Origin: Archangium sp.
Lineage (GTDB): Bacteria > Myxococcota > Myxococcia > Myxococcales > Myxococcaceae
Reading direction: 5' to 3'
NCBI GenBank assembly: GCA_016793585.1
Contig: JAEUJR010000078.1
Coordinates: 1 to 34,514, forward strand
Length of the DNA stretch: 34,514 bases
Shown one piece after another: positions 8,328 to 22,092 of the stretch. How positions within the stretch are numbered: the first letter of the stretch is position 1; each line of letters starts with the position of its first letter. Under the pieces are notes generated by a model that saw nothing but the letters and a program-made list of their open reading frames with translations, searched no databases and was not told the origin of the DNA. The position numbers and the translations under genes were made by a program.

Positions 8328-10916
8328 TCAGCGAGCCAGTCGACAGTCGGCGCCATCGCTCACGGTGATGAAGCGAAGTTCGCTCGTGTATCGACCGTCG
8401 GGCAGCTTCATCCACAGCTCGGCCGGAGCCGGGTCCATGCGGCTGATCGACACCGTACCGGTCGCTCCACGGAGTTCGGCGACGAGCACCTCGAGGCTGA
8501 ACACGCTCGTCCAGTCGACGAGAAACGGCTTGCCCCGCAGCTTGAGGAAGACGTGATCGGGAAGCCCGAACTCGCGCGCGAGTCGCCGGCCTTCGGAGAG
8601 GAGCGCGAACTCACCCTTCGCGCGCACCAGCCCGCTCAGCAGCTCGACGTCGACCACGAGGCTCGCTCTCGCGATGGTGAGGTTGCCCATGCAGACGTCG
8701 GGACGCCACGTCGAGCCGAGCGGGCCTTCACTCGAACCCAGCGCCATCGACGCCAGCTCGCCGAGCTCGTCTGGCACGTAGCCGACGATGCGGAAGTCGC
8801 CGCTGCAGAACGCAGCGCTCGCGAAGGGGCAGGGCGCTCCGTCGACCGAGACCTCGAGCCCGCGCTCGGTGTTGGTCACCAGCACCGTCGCCGCTGCCAC
8901 GGGCGTCATCCACTGCGGAAACCACGGGCCACGCTCTCCAGTGACGGCGATGCGTGCGTCACCGAGGGCGCGCAGAATCGCCTCGCTCTGTTTGCTGTGC
9001 GTCGCCGCGTCTTGAATCACCACGCCGTGGCCGAACAGTTGCTGCGCCAGCCCACGGCCGATCATCGCGTCGACGACCGCGTCAGGCTGCGCGTGGGGAA
9101 ACAACGTCACCAGCGGCAACCCTTCGGCCGAGAGCGCGTGCGCTTCGTTCACCACCCACCGGCCGTCGGCTCCGTCGCCCGCGAGCATGAGGTCGAGCTC
9201 GGTGATGAGCCGCACGCGGCGCTCCCACGCGAGGTACTCGGGCGGAAGATCGTCGAGTGACAGCTCGGCTCGGCCGTCGTCGCGCACCGTGAAGCGGAGT
9301 GGGGAGAGGTCGTCGTGTGCCGGCTCGAGCCCGAGCGCGCGCTCTGCCAGTTTCTCGCGGCGCAGCGTCTCCCGAGCCGACGAGAGCAGGGCGAGGAAGC
9401 GGGGCAGCGGCGCGGCTTCTCCGAGCGGGAGCACCGAGCGGAGCAGCGCCTGCTCACGGCGTTCATCGAGCCACGCGAGGTACCCGGTGAGCCGGAACCA
9501 GGGCTCGAGCGCCTGACTCAGCCGCTGCGAGAGCGTCGTGCCGAGGGTGAAGCGCGCGTCGCGTGAGGTGTCTTCGATGAAGAGCGTACGGTCGGTCTTC
9601 ATCGTTCGCACGTTGCCGGCGAGGGCCGTCGTGAGCCGACCCATGGCCACGGCCGTCGAACCGTGCGCGCCCTGGAGTGGCCAGGCGTCGCGCAGCCACT
9701 CGATGCGCTCGCGGTGTGGTTGCGGCAGGACGGCTTTCGAGAGCGCCGTGACCTGCGCGGTGTAGCGGCCCTCGAGACGGGGCGCGCGGAGTGACGGCTC
9801 ACCTTCGAAGAGCAACACCCCGGCGTCGACGAGCGCGTGCACGTGGGCGGGGTCGAGGCCGAGCTCTGCCACTGCGACGGAGCCGGTCATCGCGTTGACG
9901 AGATCGACGATCTCCTGCGGGGCCTGCGCGTCGTCCTGGCCGAAGGCGTCGATGAAGCACGCATCACCGGCGCTGAAGCGGCGCGAACGAACGACCCGAA
10001 CGAAGGTCGGCGCCTGCTCGAGCAGCTCGCTGACGACGAGCTCGAGGGCGTGGCCGAGATCGAGCGGCTCGTACGGAGCGAGCTGGCGAAGGGTCGTCTC
10101 GGCTTGCATCACCACGCGTGCAGCGTCGAGGCCGGCGGAGGTCTCGAGGGTTCGCTTCAATGCGGCGAGCGTGGAGACGTTGGCGTCGTTCGAGCGGTGC
10201 GCGAGGGCGTCGAGTGGATCAGCGCCGTCACGGACCTCGAGGGAGAGGATGCCGGCGTCGAGCAGCTCCAGCACACGTTCACGTGGGAGCGTCGATGCGT
10301 CGGCACCGAGGGCGCGCTGAACGAGCTCGAGCTGCTCGGCGTTCAGTGGCCACAGCGTCGCGGTCTCGGTGTTCCACACGCCATTCGGCGCGAGCTGCAG
10401 CTTGCCCGCGAGTGACAGGCGCCCCGGGAGCGGGTCCAGCTTCGGCAGGCACCGGCGCCACAACCACGCGCCTCGACGCGGCGAGGTGAGCACGACGCGC
10501 CTGGCGTGACGGTTCGGGCCCGGCGTCAACACGGCCGTTCCCGGAGCCTCCGTCCACTCGCCCCAGACGGTGGAGCCGGCCGAGCCCGTGGTGTCATTGC
10601 GGCTGGCGAAGCGCGTGAGGAACTTGAAGAGCGTTCGTTCGTCGCGCTTCACGTCAGCGGTGCGTTTGCCGAGGTGGCGATCGCCCGTGCGCGTCGCGAG
10701 CAGGTTGCCCAGCGTCTGCGGGTTCATCGAAGCGAACGCATCGACGACGAGCGGATCATCGAGCTGCGCCCAGAGGTGCTGGCGATCGGCCTCGAGCCGC
10801 GCAGGCAGCGCTTCAGCGTCGACCGGGTGCGCAGCCAATCGTGTCACCCGGTCGAAAGGCAGGCCCGGGCTGCGACACACGACGGGACCGACGAAGTGAA
10901 TGCGCGACCCTGGCAT
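8328..10916 (-). CDS. Free-standing lantibiotic dehydratase (LanB) homologue, glutamylation-domain type, no elimination domain
   Basis: An 862-residue protein resembling LanB N-terminal (tRNA-dependent) domains. The first-block motif FKFLTRFASRNDTTGSAG (98-114) matches the LanB position usually written RxTPFGLF, in the variant (K/R)NDTxG...WG found in many orphan LanB-like proteins. The C-terminal block also fits: GLPDHVFLKL, KPFLVDW (~796-802), ELWMKLPDGRYTSELR (~837-852). Classical LanB enzymes transfer Glu from Glu-tRNA to Ser/Thr of a precursor peptide and then eliminate it in a separate SpaB_C domain of ~300 residues, which is absent here. The function may instead resemble peptide aminoacyl-tRNA ligases, or be something else. 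No precursor peptide or LanC is visible nearby. ATG at 10916 has GAGGT five to seven bases upstream. The frame remains open far upstream across carB, but that is antisense noise. Confidence 0.82.
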   Translation of the reverse strand: MPGSRIHFVGPVVCRSPGLPFDRVTRLAAHPVDAEALPARLEADRQHLWAQLDDPLVVDAFASMNPQTLGNLLATRTGDRHLGKRTADVKRDERTLFKFLTRFASRNDTTGSAGSTVWGEWTEAPGTAVLTPGPNRHARRVVLTSPRRGAWLWRRCLPKLDPLPGRLSLAGKLQLAPNGVWNTETATLWPLNAEQLELVQRALGADASTLPRERVLELLDAGILSLEVRDGADPLDALAHRSNDANVSTLAALKRTLETSAGLDAARVVMQAETTLRQLAPYEPLDLGHALELVVSELLEQAPTFVRVVRSRRFSAGDACFIDAFGQDDAQAPQEIVDLVNAMTGSVAVAELGLDPAHVHALVDAGVLLFEGEPSLRAPRLEGRYTAQVTALSKAVLPQPHRERIEWLRDAWPLQGAHGSTAVAMGRLTTALAGNVRTMKTDRTLFIEDTSRDARFTLGTTLSQRLSQALEPWFRLTGYLAWLDERREQALLRSVLPLGEAAPLPRFLALLSSARETLRREKLAERALGLEPAHDDLSPLRFTVRDDGRAELSLDDLPPEYLAWERRVRLITELDLMLAGDGADGRWVVNEAHALSAEGLPLVTLFPHAQPDAVVDAMIGRGLAQQLFGHGVVIQDAATHSKQSEAILRALGDARIAVTGERGPWFPQWMTPVAAATVLVTNTERGLEVSVDGAPCPFASAAFCSGDFRIVGYVPDELGELASMALGSSEGPLGSTWRPDVCMGNLTIARASLVVDVELLSGLVRAKGEFALLSEGRRLAREFGLPDHVFLKLRGKPFLVDWTSVFSLEVLVAELRGATGTVSISRMDPAPAELWMKLPDGRYTSELRFITVSDGADCRLAR

Positions 10917-10991
10917 GCGCACCTCGTGTAGCAGGCTCGTGACCGAAAACTGCCGCTCCCGATCTCCACCAACTTCAGCTAGGCGACCCCC
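10917..10991. promoter_or_regulatory. Divergent promoter region between LanB-like gene and carB
   Basis: Only 75 bases separate the two divergent starts. The region must contain both promoters unless they lie inside coding sequence. An AGGCG element about 8 bases before the carB ATG is a plausible weak ribosome-binding site. I see no clear arginine- or pyrimidine-responsive operator and no leader peptide. Confidence 0.45.
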
Positions 10992-14213
<3,222 letters not shown>

Positions 14214-14229
14214 CGGTAGGGTCGGGCGT

Positions 14230-15336
14230 ATGCCCCACCTCACTTCTGGTCTGCTGGTCTTCAAGAAGCCCACTGCGCAGCTCGTGCTCGAGCTCGGCGA
14301 GTGGATTCGCGAGAACTCCAGCCCGAGTGTCACGTACCTCGTGCAGCTCGACGGGGGCCGGGCGCTCGCGATGGCCATCGAGTCGCGCGTCGGTGACTCG
14401 GGCTCGGCCGACGTCAGCCACTTCGCCGACAAGCGGGTGCTCGGTGATTTCGCGAAGGCCCTCAAGCGCCCGCTCTGGGGGGGCTTCGCCGAGGGTGGCT
14501 ACAGCAACACGCAGCTCGCCATCGCCGTCGACGCGAAGGGCAAGCTGCGTTGGCGCTCCCACTGGGCGTTCGACTACCCGGTGAAGGTCGAAACGAAGGG
14601 TTTGTACCCGCTCGCAACGCCGCAGGACAACGCGGCCCTCTATGCGGCCGAGCGCGCGAAAAGGGGCTACGGCCTCATCGGCAAGGAGCTGAAGGCCGAT
14701 TTCTACGAGCTGCTCTCCATCGAGCGCGGTGACCCACTGACGACGGTGTCGTTCCTCGAGCTGACCGAGAAGACGACCGAGCGTGCGTTGGCGAAGTGGC
14801 TCTCGAGGTACGTACCGCCGAAGGCCGAGCCGGTGCCGCCCGCCGCCGATCAGGTCTTCCTGAAGTTCGACGGCCCCCTCGCGAACCCAAGCCAGGCCCT
14901 CGCCCTGACCGGGATGATGCTGGCGATCGCGTGCCTGAAGCGGAAGCTGCCGCTCCCGAAGTTCGCCGCATTCGGCTCAAGTGAGCAGACGACGTGCGCC
15001 ATCAAGGGCCCGGCCGCCGCCGTGCTGTCGACGATCGTGCAGCGGCAGCCGTTCCTCGACTTCGTCGGCGAGAAGCTCGAGGTGCCGTTGCAGGTCGTGA
15101 GCACCCGCAAGGGCAAGATCGTTGCCTCGAACGGCCGCATGAACGCGATGGTGCAGTTCCGGGGCGGCGCGCCGCTCGAGGTTCCTGACACCATCGAGTG
15201 GTCTGACTTCCCCGAGCCGCCCACTGGCATGATCGCCGAGTTCGATCGTGGACTGCAGGGCTGGGCAAAGCAGCAGGCCACCCAGGGCGGCGGCCCTCAG
15301 GTGATCATGCGCACCGGTCTGGGGCTGTTCGGTTGA
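14230..15336 (+). CDS. Uncharacterised protein downstream of carB
   Basis: A 368-residue protein that I do not recognise. It has no signal peptide and no obvious transmembrane helix. The one hydrophobic run, near residues 220-237 (ALALTGMMLAIACLKRKLPL), is more likely a buried helix. The composition is mixed alpha/beta with several Lys-rich turns. It starts 16 bases after carB and has GGTAGGG upstream, so it is probably co-transcribed with carB, although this need not mean a role in carbamoyl phosphate metabolism. Its stop codon abuts the stop of the convergent Cys-rich lipoprotein gene with no spacer. No catalytic motif could be assigned. Confidence 0.75.
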   Translation: MPHLTSGLLVFKKPTAQLVLELGEWIRENSSPSVTYLVQLDGGRALAMAIESRVGDSGSADVSHFADKRVLGDFAKALKRPLWGGFAEGGYSNTQLAIAVDAKGKLRWRSHWAFDYPVKVETKGLYPLATPQDNAALYAAERAKRGYGLIGKELKADFYELLSIERGDPLTTVSFLELTEKTTERALAKWLSRYVPPKAEPVPPAADQVFLKFDGPLANPSQALALTGMMLAIACLKRKLPLPKFAAFGSSEQTTCAIKGPAAAVLSTIVQRQPFLDFVGEKLEVPLQVVSTRKGKIVASNGRMNAMVQFRGGAPLEVPDTIEWSDFPEPPTGMIAEFDRGLQGWAKQQATQGGGPQVIMRTGLGLFG

Positions 15337-18300
15337 TCAGCGGCAGCGGCCGACGCCCACCACGACGTCGGTGGGCGTGAGCTGCACCCAGTCGGGAATT
15401 CCGTCACCGGTGACATCGGCGAAGCGCTCGACCCGGCCCGTGAAGCCGCGCGTCAGCACGTCGGGGTTCGCGAGCACCGTCGAGGTGAACTGGCGGCTCA
15501 CGACCTCGCCGCGCCCATCACCATCGAGATCGACGATGAACGAGGCGTTCGTGGTGACGGGCGCCGGTCTCCAATCAGTGCCACGGGTGAACACGCCCGC
15601 GCCGTTGCCGGTCATCAACACGCCGGTGCTGCCTGCGAGATCGGGGAAGGCGTCGTTGGTGACGAAGCCGGCCGCGAGCCCCGTGTCGAAGTCGAAGTTT
15701 CCGATGCGGGGCGCCAGCGCGAAGCTCGTTCCCCGGGAGTGCAGCACGTAGACCGACCGCGGCACGTTCGCGTTCGCGAGCACCACGAGGTCGGGCCTGC
15801 CGTCACGGTCGACGTCGGTGACGGCCAGCTCGACGACAGCGGGAAGAAACGGCGTCACCACGGCGGGCGCGAACTGCCGCGTGCCCAGGTTGTGGAAGAG
15901 CAGGAAGCCGGCCCGGGTGCGCGCGACCACGTCGGGCTTTCCATCGGCGTCGAAGTCCGCAACGCGCAGCTGCACCTCGGTGGCCAGCTCATCGAGGGTG
16001 AGCGAGACACCGGTCGCTCCGAAGCGGAAGGAGGCGCCGAACTCGATGCGCGCGAAGCACGGCACCGGCGCCGGGTTGTACCCACCATCGGGCAGCAGCG
16101 GCGCAGGGCAGTCGAGGCGCAGCACATCGACGTTCGAGTCGGTGTCGAAGTCGGCCAGCACCTCGGGCTTCGTGAGCGCGTCTTCTGCAGCCACCGTGAA
16201 CCCACCGCTGCCGTTCGCGCGCAGCACGCGGCTCTGCGTCATCACCGGCAACATGCTGATGACCGACGCGCGCCGGCTGACCAGCAGGTCGTCGCGGCTG
16301 TCTCCATCGATGCGGCCGGCGAGCGCGAACTCCACGCCACCCGGCACCGTCGTCTTCACGGTGCGCTCGAAGCCGCGCCCCGAGGCCGTGTTGCGCACGA
16401 GCACCGGCTTGACGAGCGTGTTCGAGAGCACCGCGTCGAGCCGTCCGTCGCCCGTCAGGTCCACGAGCTGCAGCTGCGACGCAGGAGACGCCGGCGTGAA
16501 GCCATCGACCTCGAACACCTCGGGCGTCGAGAACGTGCCCGCGCCCGTCGACCACAACACCTCGAGGCCGCGGCCGGTGCCCAGCGCGAGATCGGTGAAG
16601 CCGTCTCCGTCGAGGTCGCCTGCTTCGATGGCCGCGAGCGTCGAGCCGGCGTTGGCTGCGAGCACCGGCGCAGCGAGCGCTCCCGTTCCATCGCCCGCCC
16701 ACACGAACACTGCCGCCGAGGTGATGGTGGCGACGTCACGGTTCGCGTCGCGCGTGAGCTCAGCCGCCGCGAGCCCGATGACGCCGTTCTGCACGGCCGG
16801 CGCGGGAGTGACCTGCGTGAACGCGTTCGCACCACTCGTCACGAAGACGCGCAGCTGACCGGCCTGTGCGGTGACGACATCGGCCCGCGAGTCGTTGGTG
16901 AAATCGGCGGCCCGCGCGAGATCGGCGAGTTGCAGGTTCGGCGCCGCGTTGCGCGTCTGCGTGAACGGGGCTCCACCGTCGGCTGACTGGTTCACCCAGA
17001 GGTCGGCGTTCAGGTTTCCAATCTGTGGCACGCGCACGAGGTCGGCGCGCCCATCACCCGTGAAGTCGGCCGCGAGCGCGATGCCGTTCTGCCCGTTGGT
17101 GAAGAGAATCACCGGCGTCTGGAAACCGCTCGGCGTCTGCTGCACGACCCACAATGCGCGCTGGTCGCCGGCGATCAGATCGGTTCGGCCATCGAGCGTG
17201 AAGTCTGCGGTTCCGAGCGGCAGCAACGTCGTGCCCGCATCGGCGATGGTGGGAGGCGTGAACCGGGCGTTGCCCTGGTTCTGGAAGGTGAAGCGGCCCG
17301 TGCCCGCCGTCGCCAACACGTCGAGCCGCGCATCGCCCGTCACGTCGACGGCCCAGAAGCGCGAGTCGAGCCCCGAGATGAACGCGTGCGGCAGCGATTC
17401 GGCGATGCCTGCGAAGAAGACGCCGTTGGTGCACGCGGTGCGGCATTGCCCCTCGACGCACGCGCCGCCGGCGCAGGCGTTTCCACATGCGCCGCAGTTC
17501 GACGGGTCGCGCTGCTTGTCGGCGCAGGCGGCGCTGCAGGTGTCGATGCACGCGGTCGCGCAGGTGGTGCCGGTGCACGTCGCCCGCTCGAGCGCTCCGC
17601 CGGCCGCACACGCGGTGCACGACGAGCCGCACGCCGAGGCGACGCCTTCTCCGACACAGTTCATTCCGCAGCGCGTGTTGCCGACCGAGCAGGCCGTGCT
17701 GCACGCCGTGCCATCACAGGTGGGAACCGAACCCGGCACGCCTTGCGCACAGCGGGTGCACGAAGCGCCGCACGCGAGCACGTCGGTCGCCCGGGCACAT
17801 TCTCCGTTGCACGGGTTGAAGCCGTTCGCGCAGGTGTAGCTGCAGCTGTTGCTCGCGCACACGGCCGTTCCACCATCGGGCGGAGCGCACGTGGTGCACG
17901 CGCTGCCGCATGCCGTCACCGAGGTGTCGGGCACGCAGCTGCCGTTGCACTTGTTGAAGTTCGCGTTGCACGTGAAGTCGCACTGGCCCGCTGTGCAGGC
18001 CGCGGCGCCGTTGGCCATGCCGGGGCAGGGCGTGCACGAGGCGCCACACGTCGCAGGCGAGGTGTCAGAGACGCACTGCATGCCGCAGCGGTGAAAGCCG
18101 GTGTTGCAGACGAAGTCGCAGGCCTGCGTCGAGGTGCAGACGGGGGTTCCGTTCGCGGGCGCCGCGCACGCCATGCAGCGCGTGCCACACGAGCCGACCG
18201 CGTCGTCGGGTTGGCAGGTGTCTCCGCAGCGGTGGTAGCCGTTGTTGCACTCGAAGTTGCACGCGGCGTTGATGCAGGCCGGGCGCGAGTTCTCGGGGAA

Positions 18301-18765
18301 GGAGCACGGCCCACAACGGTTGCCGCACGAGTTCACCGCGGTGTCGTCGGCGCAGACCGTGCCGCACGCGTGAAAGCCGGCGCGACAGGCGACACCACAC
18401 ACGCCCGCGTTGCAGGTCGGGGTGCCCGTCGGGGCCGTACACGGCGTGCAGCGCGAGCCACAGCTGGCGACGTCGTCGTTCGACGCGCAGGTCTCTCCAC
18501 ACTTGTGGAAGTTCGCGGGGCAGGTGCCCGCGTCGGGGCGAACGAGATCGCAGCGCTTGTCGGCGCAGGTGTCGGTCGGGTCACACTCGCGACAGAAGAG
18601 ACCGCCCGTTCCACACGCCGCCTTGTCGTTGCCGGGCTGGCAGACTCCGGCCGACGTGCAGCAGCCGTCGGGGCACGTCGTCGCGTTGCACGGCGGCTCC
18701 TCTTTCGGACACCCGGCGAGCAGCAGGGTGACCAGCACCAGAACCGGAATCGAGCGCACGAACAT
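15337..18765 (-). CDS. Giant Cys-rich repeat and FG-GAP/VCBS-type lipoprotein
   Basis: A 1142-residue secreted protein. The signal peptide ends in LLAGC, giving a lipidated Cys near residue 19. From ~80 to ~405 there are seven consecutive ~46-residue repeats of the type C..GFH.CG..C..D..V.SCG..C..C...NG...C, with six or more Cys each, implying disulfides in the envelope or outside. From ~455 to the end the chain becomes FG-GAP/VCBS repeats, recognisable by DxTGDGRxDLV and DLDGDGFTDLALGTG calcium-binding loops at ~45-60-residue spacing, as in integrin-like beta-propellers. This suggests a surface adhesin or matrix protein. A start 12 bases upstream (18777) is possible; I chose 18765 because it has GGAAAGG in front. 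It ends flush against the gene downstream of carB. Confidence 0.85.
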   Translation of the reverse strand: MFVRSIPVLVLVTLLLAGCPKEEPPCNATTCPDGCCTSAGVCQPGNDKAACGTGGLFCRECDPTDTCADKRCDLVRPDAGTCPANFHKCGETCASNDDVASCGSRCTPCTAPTGTPTCNAGVCGVACRAGFHACGTVCADDTAVNSCGNRCGPCSFPENSRPACINAACNFECNNGYHRCGDTCQPDDAVGSCGTRCMACAAPANGTPVCTSTQACDFVCNTGFHRCGMQCVSDTSPATCGASCTPCPGMANGAAACTAGQCDFTCNANFNKCNGSCVPDTSVTACGSACTTCAPPDGGTAVCASNSCSYTCANGFNPCNGECARATDVLACGASCTRCAQGVPGSVPTCDGTACSTACSVGNTRCGMNCVGEGVASACGSSCTACAAGGALERATCTGTTCATACIDTCSAACADKQRDPSNCGACGNACAGGACVEGQCRTACTNGVFFAGIAESLPHAFISGLDSRFWAVDVTGDARLDVLATAGTGRFTFQNQGNARFTPPTIADAGTTLLPLGTADFTLDGRTDLIAGDQRALWVVQQTPSGFQTPVILFTNGQNGIALAADFTGDGRADLVRVPQIGNLNADLWVNQSADGGAPFTQTRNAAPNLQLADLARAADFTNDSRADVVTAQAGQLRVFVTSGANAFTQVTPAPAVQNGVIGLAAAELTRDANRDVATITSAAVFVWAGDGTGALAAPVLAANAGSTLAAIEAGDLDGDGFTDLALGTGRGLEVLWSTGAGTFSTPEVFEVDGFTPASPASQLQLVDLTGDGRLDAVLSNTLVKPVLVRNTASGRGFERTVKTTVPGGVEFALAGRIDGDSRDDLLVSRRASVISMLPVMTQSRVLRANGSGGFTVAAEDALTKPEVLADFDTDSNVDVLRLDCPAPLLPDGGYNPAPVPCFARIEFGASFRFGATGVSLTLDELATEVQLRVADFDADGKPDVVARTRAGFLLFHNLGTRQFAPAVVTPFLPAVVELAVTDVDRDGRPDLVVLANANVPRSVYVLHSRGTSFALAPRIGNFDFDTGLAAGFVTNDAFPDLAGSTGVLMTGNGAGVFTRGTDWRPAPVTTNASFIVDLDGDGRGEVVSRQFTSTVLANPDVLTRGFTGRVERFADVTGDGIPDWVQLTPTDVVVGVGRCR

Positions 18766-18840
18766 CGGCCTTTCCATCGTGAGGTCGGCCCTGCTGCCTC
18801 ACGTCGCGGGCGGCCTACGTAGCGTCGAAGCGCGACGGAG

Positions 18841-20496
18841 TCACTTGTTCGGGGTGGCCTTGTCGTCCCGCTGCGGCGCGATGGCCGGCAGCGTGTTGGC
18901 CGTCGACGAGAACGTCTTGATGTCTTGCGTCTGCGTCGCCACGGCAGCGTCTTGCTTCGCCGACGGCGTGGGGAAGAACGCCGCCTCGTCGCTGAGCGTC
19001 TTGCGCGCGTCGGCCACCCACGTCGCGAGCTGCTTTCGCCCCAGCACGCGATCGGTCAACGACGCATCGAGCACGTCGAGGCGTTTGAGCACGTGCTCGG
19101 CCGACTGAAACCGGGCCGCGGGGTCGCGCACCAGCAGCCCCAGCACGACCTCTTCGAGCCCCTCGGGAAGGTCGCTGCGCAGCCCCTTCGGCGAAGGAAT
19201 CGGCGCCTCGAGACAGGCGCGGTAGAGCGCCACGTCGTCGGGGCCGGTGAAGGGCTTCTGCAGCACGAGCAGCTCGAACGCCGAGATGCCCAGCGCCCAG
19301 AGATCGGCGCGGGTGTCATAGGGTTGGCCGAGCAGCTGCTCGGGCGCCGCGTAGCCCACCTTGCCGCGCAGCATGCCCGCCTCGGTGAGCTGCTCCTTGC
19401 CGGCCGCGCGCGCCACGCCGAAGTCGTTCAGCTTCACCTCTCCGATGCGCGAGACGAGCACGTTGGGCGGGTTCACGTCGCGGTGCACCAGCTGCAGCGG
19501 AGCGCCCGTCGCCGAGGTGCGCGTGTGAATGTAATCGAGCGCCTGCGCGAGCTGATCGATGACGTAGACGCAGGCCGCGAGCGGAATGGGCGTCGCGCCG
19601 CGGCGGGCGTGCGTGAGCAGCCGGCTGAGCGGAAGCCCGTCGACGAACTCCATCGCGATGAACCAGGTGTCGCCATCGGCGCCGAAGTCGAGCACCTGCA
19701 CCACGTTCGGGTGCGCCAGCCCCGCGCCCAGCTCGGCTTCACGGCGGAAGAGGGCGATCGACTCGGGGCGCTCGGCGTAGCTCGGCAGAATGCGCTTCAC
19801 CGCCACCTTGCGCTCGAAGCCGCCCTCGGGGCTGTAGGTCGCGAGGAAGACCTCGGCCATGCCCCCCGCGCCGAGGCGCTCTCCGAGAATGTACTTGCCG
19901 ACGAGGTCTTTCTTTCGCGCGGCGTGCACGAGGGAGCGAACCCGGCTCACCATCGTCGCGCCGACGACGCCGATGGCAGGAGGGATCATCAGCGTCAGCA
20001 CGATGGGCGGGCCGGCCATGTCGAGCGTCAACAGCCGACGCAAGATGCTCAGCGTGGCCATCACCGAGGTGATGCCGATGACGGTGCGCGACAGCGAGAG
20101 CGTCGACAGCGCCACCAGCCCGCAGGGAATCGCGACCGCGGTGGGAATCCCCATCCACGGTTGGGGCAGCTTGTCGGCCTGCAACGCCTGAATGACGCTG
20201 ATCGCGGGCAGATCGACGAACGCGACCGCGAGGGTGCCCCACTTGCCCAGCGAGGGGACGAAGCGGGTCACCAGGTAGACGATGGTCGCCACCGCGGCGA
20301 AGAAGAAGGTGCCGTAGAACGTCGGGCGCAGGTCGGAGCCGTCAGCCTTCACGGGGGCGAGCACGACGAGACACGCGACACCCGAGAGCACGAGCCGAAT
20401 CTGCGCCATGCGCATGGCCGCGCCGAGCTGCTCCTCGGCGAGCACCTTCTCGAGGTTGGCTTTGACGGCTGCGTTGACGGTGCCCTTCTCGGCCAT
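18841..20496 (-). CDS. Membrane-anchored Ser/Thr protein kinase with polytopic N-terminal domain
   Basis: A 551-residue kinase with unusual order. The first ~190 residues hold about six hydrophobic segments (near 35-50, 60-80, 88-106, 116-135, 137-155, 163-184), followed by a cytoplasmic kinase domain. This is the reverse of the common layout with a kinase first and a single membrane span after it. The kinase motifs are intact: GERLGAGGMAEV, VAVK (Lys ~234), HRDVNPPN (338-345, with Asn in place of the usual Lys, as in a kinase subgroup common in myxobacteria), NDFG (~357-360) and APEQ. The C-terminal ~50 residues are low-complexity. The signal is unknown; the membrane domain may sense lipid or stress. 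Start at ATG 20496 with GGAAAGG in front; a GTG at 20514 is in frame. The stop of the next kinase is 27 bases upstream, so the two are likely co-transcribed. Confidence 0.88.
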   Translation of the reverse strand: MAEKGTVNAAVKANLEKVLAEEQLGAAMRMAQIRLVLSGVACLVVLAPVKADGSDLRPTFYGTFFFAAVATIVYLVTRFVPSLGKWGTLAVAFVDLPAISVIQALQADKLPQPWMGIPTAVAIPCGLVALSTLSLSRTVIGITSVMATLSILRRLLTLDMAGPPIVLTLMIPPAIGVVGATMVSRVRSLVHAARKKDLVGKYILGERLGAGGMAEVFLATYSPEGGFERKVAVKRILPSYAERPESIALFRREAELGAGLAHPNVVQVLDFGADGDTWFIAMEFVDGLPLSRLLTHARRGATPIPLAACVYVIDQLAQALDYIHTRTSATGAPLQLVHRDVNPPNVLVSRIGEVKLNDFGVARAAGKEQLTEAGMLRGKVGYAAPEQLLGQPYDTRADLWALGISAFELLVLQKPFTGPDDVALYRACLEAPIPSPKGLRSDLPEGLEEVVLGLLVRDPAARFQSAEHVLKRLDVLDASLTDRVLGRKQLATWVADARKTLSDEAAFFPTPSAKQDAAVATQTQDIKTFSSTANTLPAIAPQRDDKATPNK

Positions 20497-20523
20497 GCGG
20501 TGCGACCTTTCCACGACCGACCG

Positions 20524-22053
<1,530 letters not shown>

Positions 22054-22092
22054 GTGAGCACGCACGGTCGGCCGGGCCAACCGTAGGCAGCG

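Noticed and set aside
15739..18822. Several 300-480-residue plus-strand frames over the Cys-rich lipoprotein
   Set aside because: They are shadows of the Cys and Asp codons of the minus-strand gene. Their Ala/Arg/Val-rich sequence has no domain signature.
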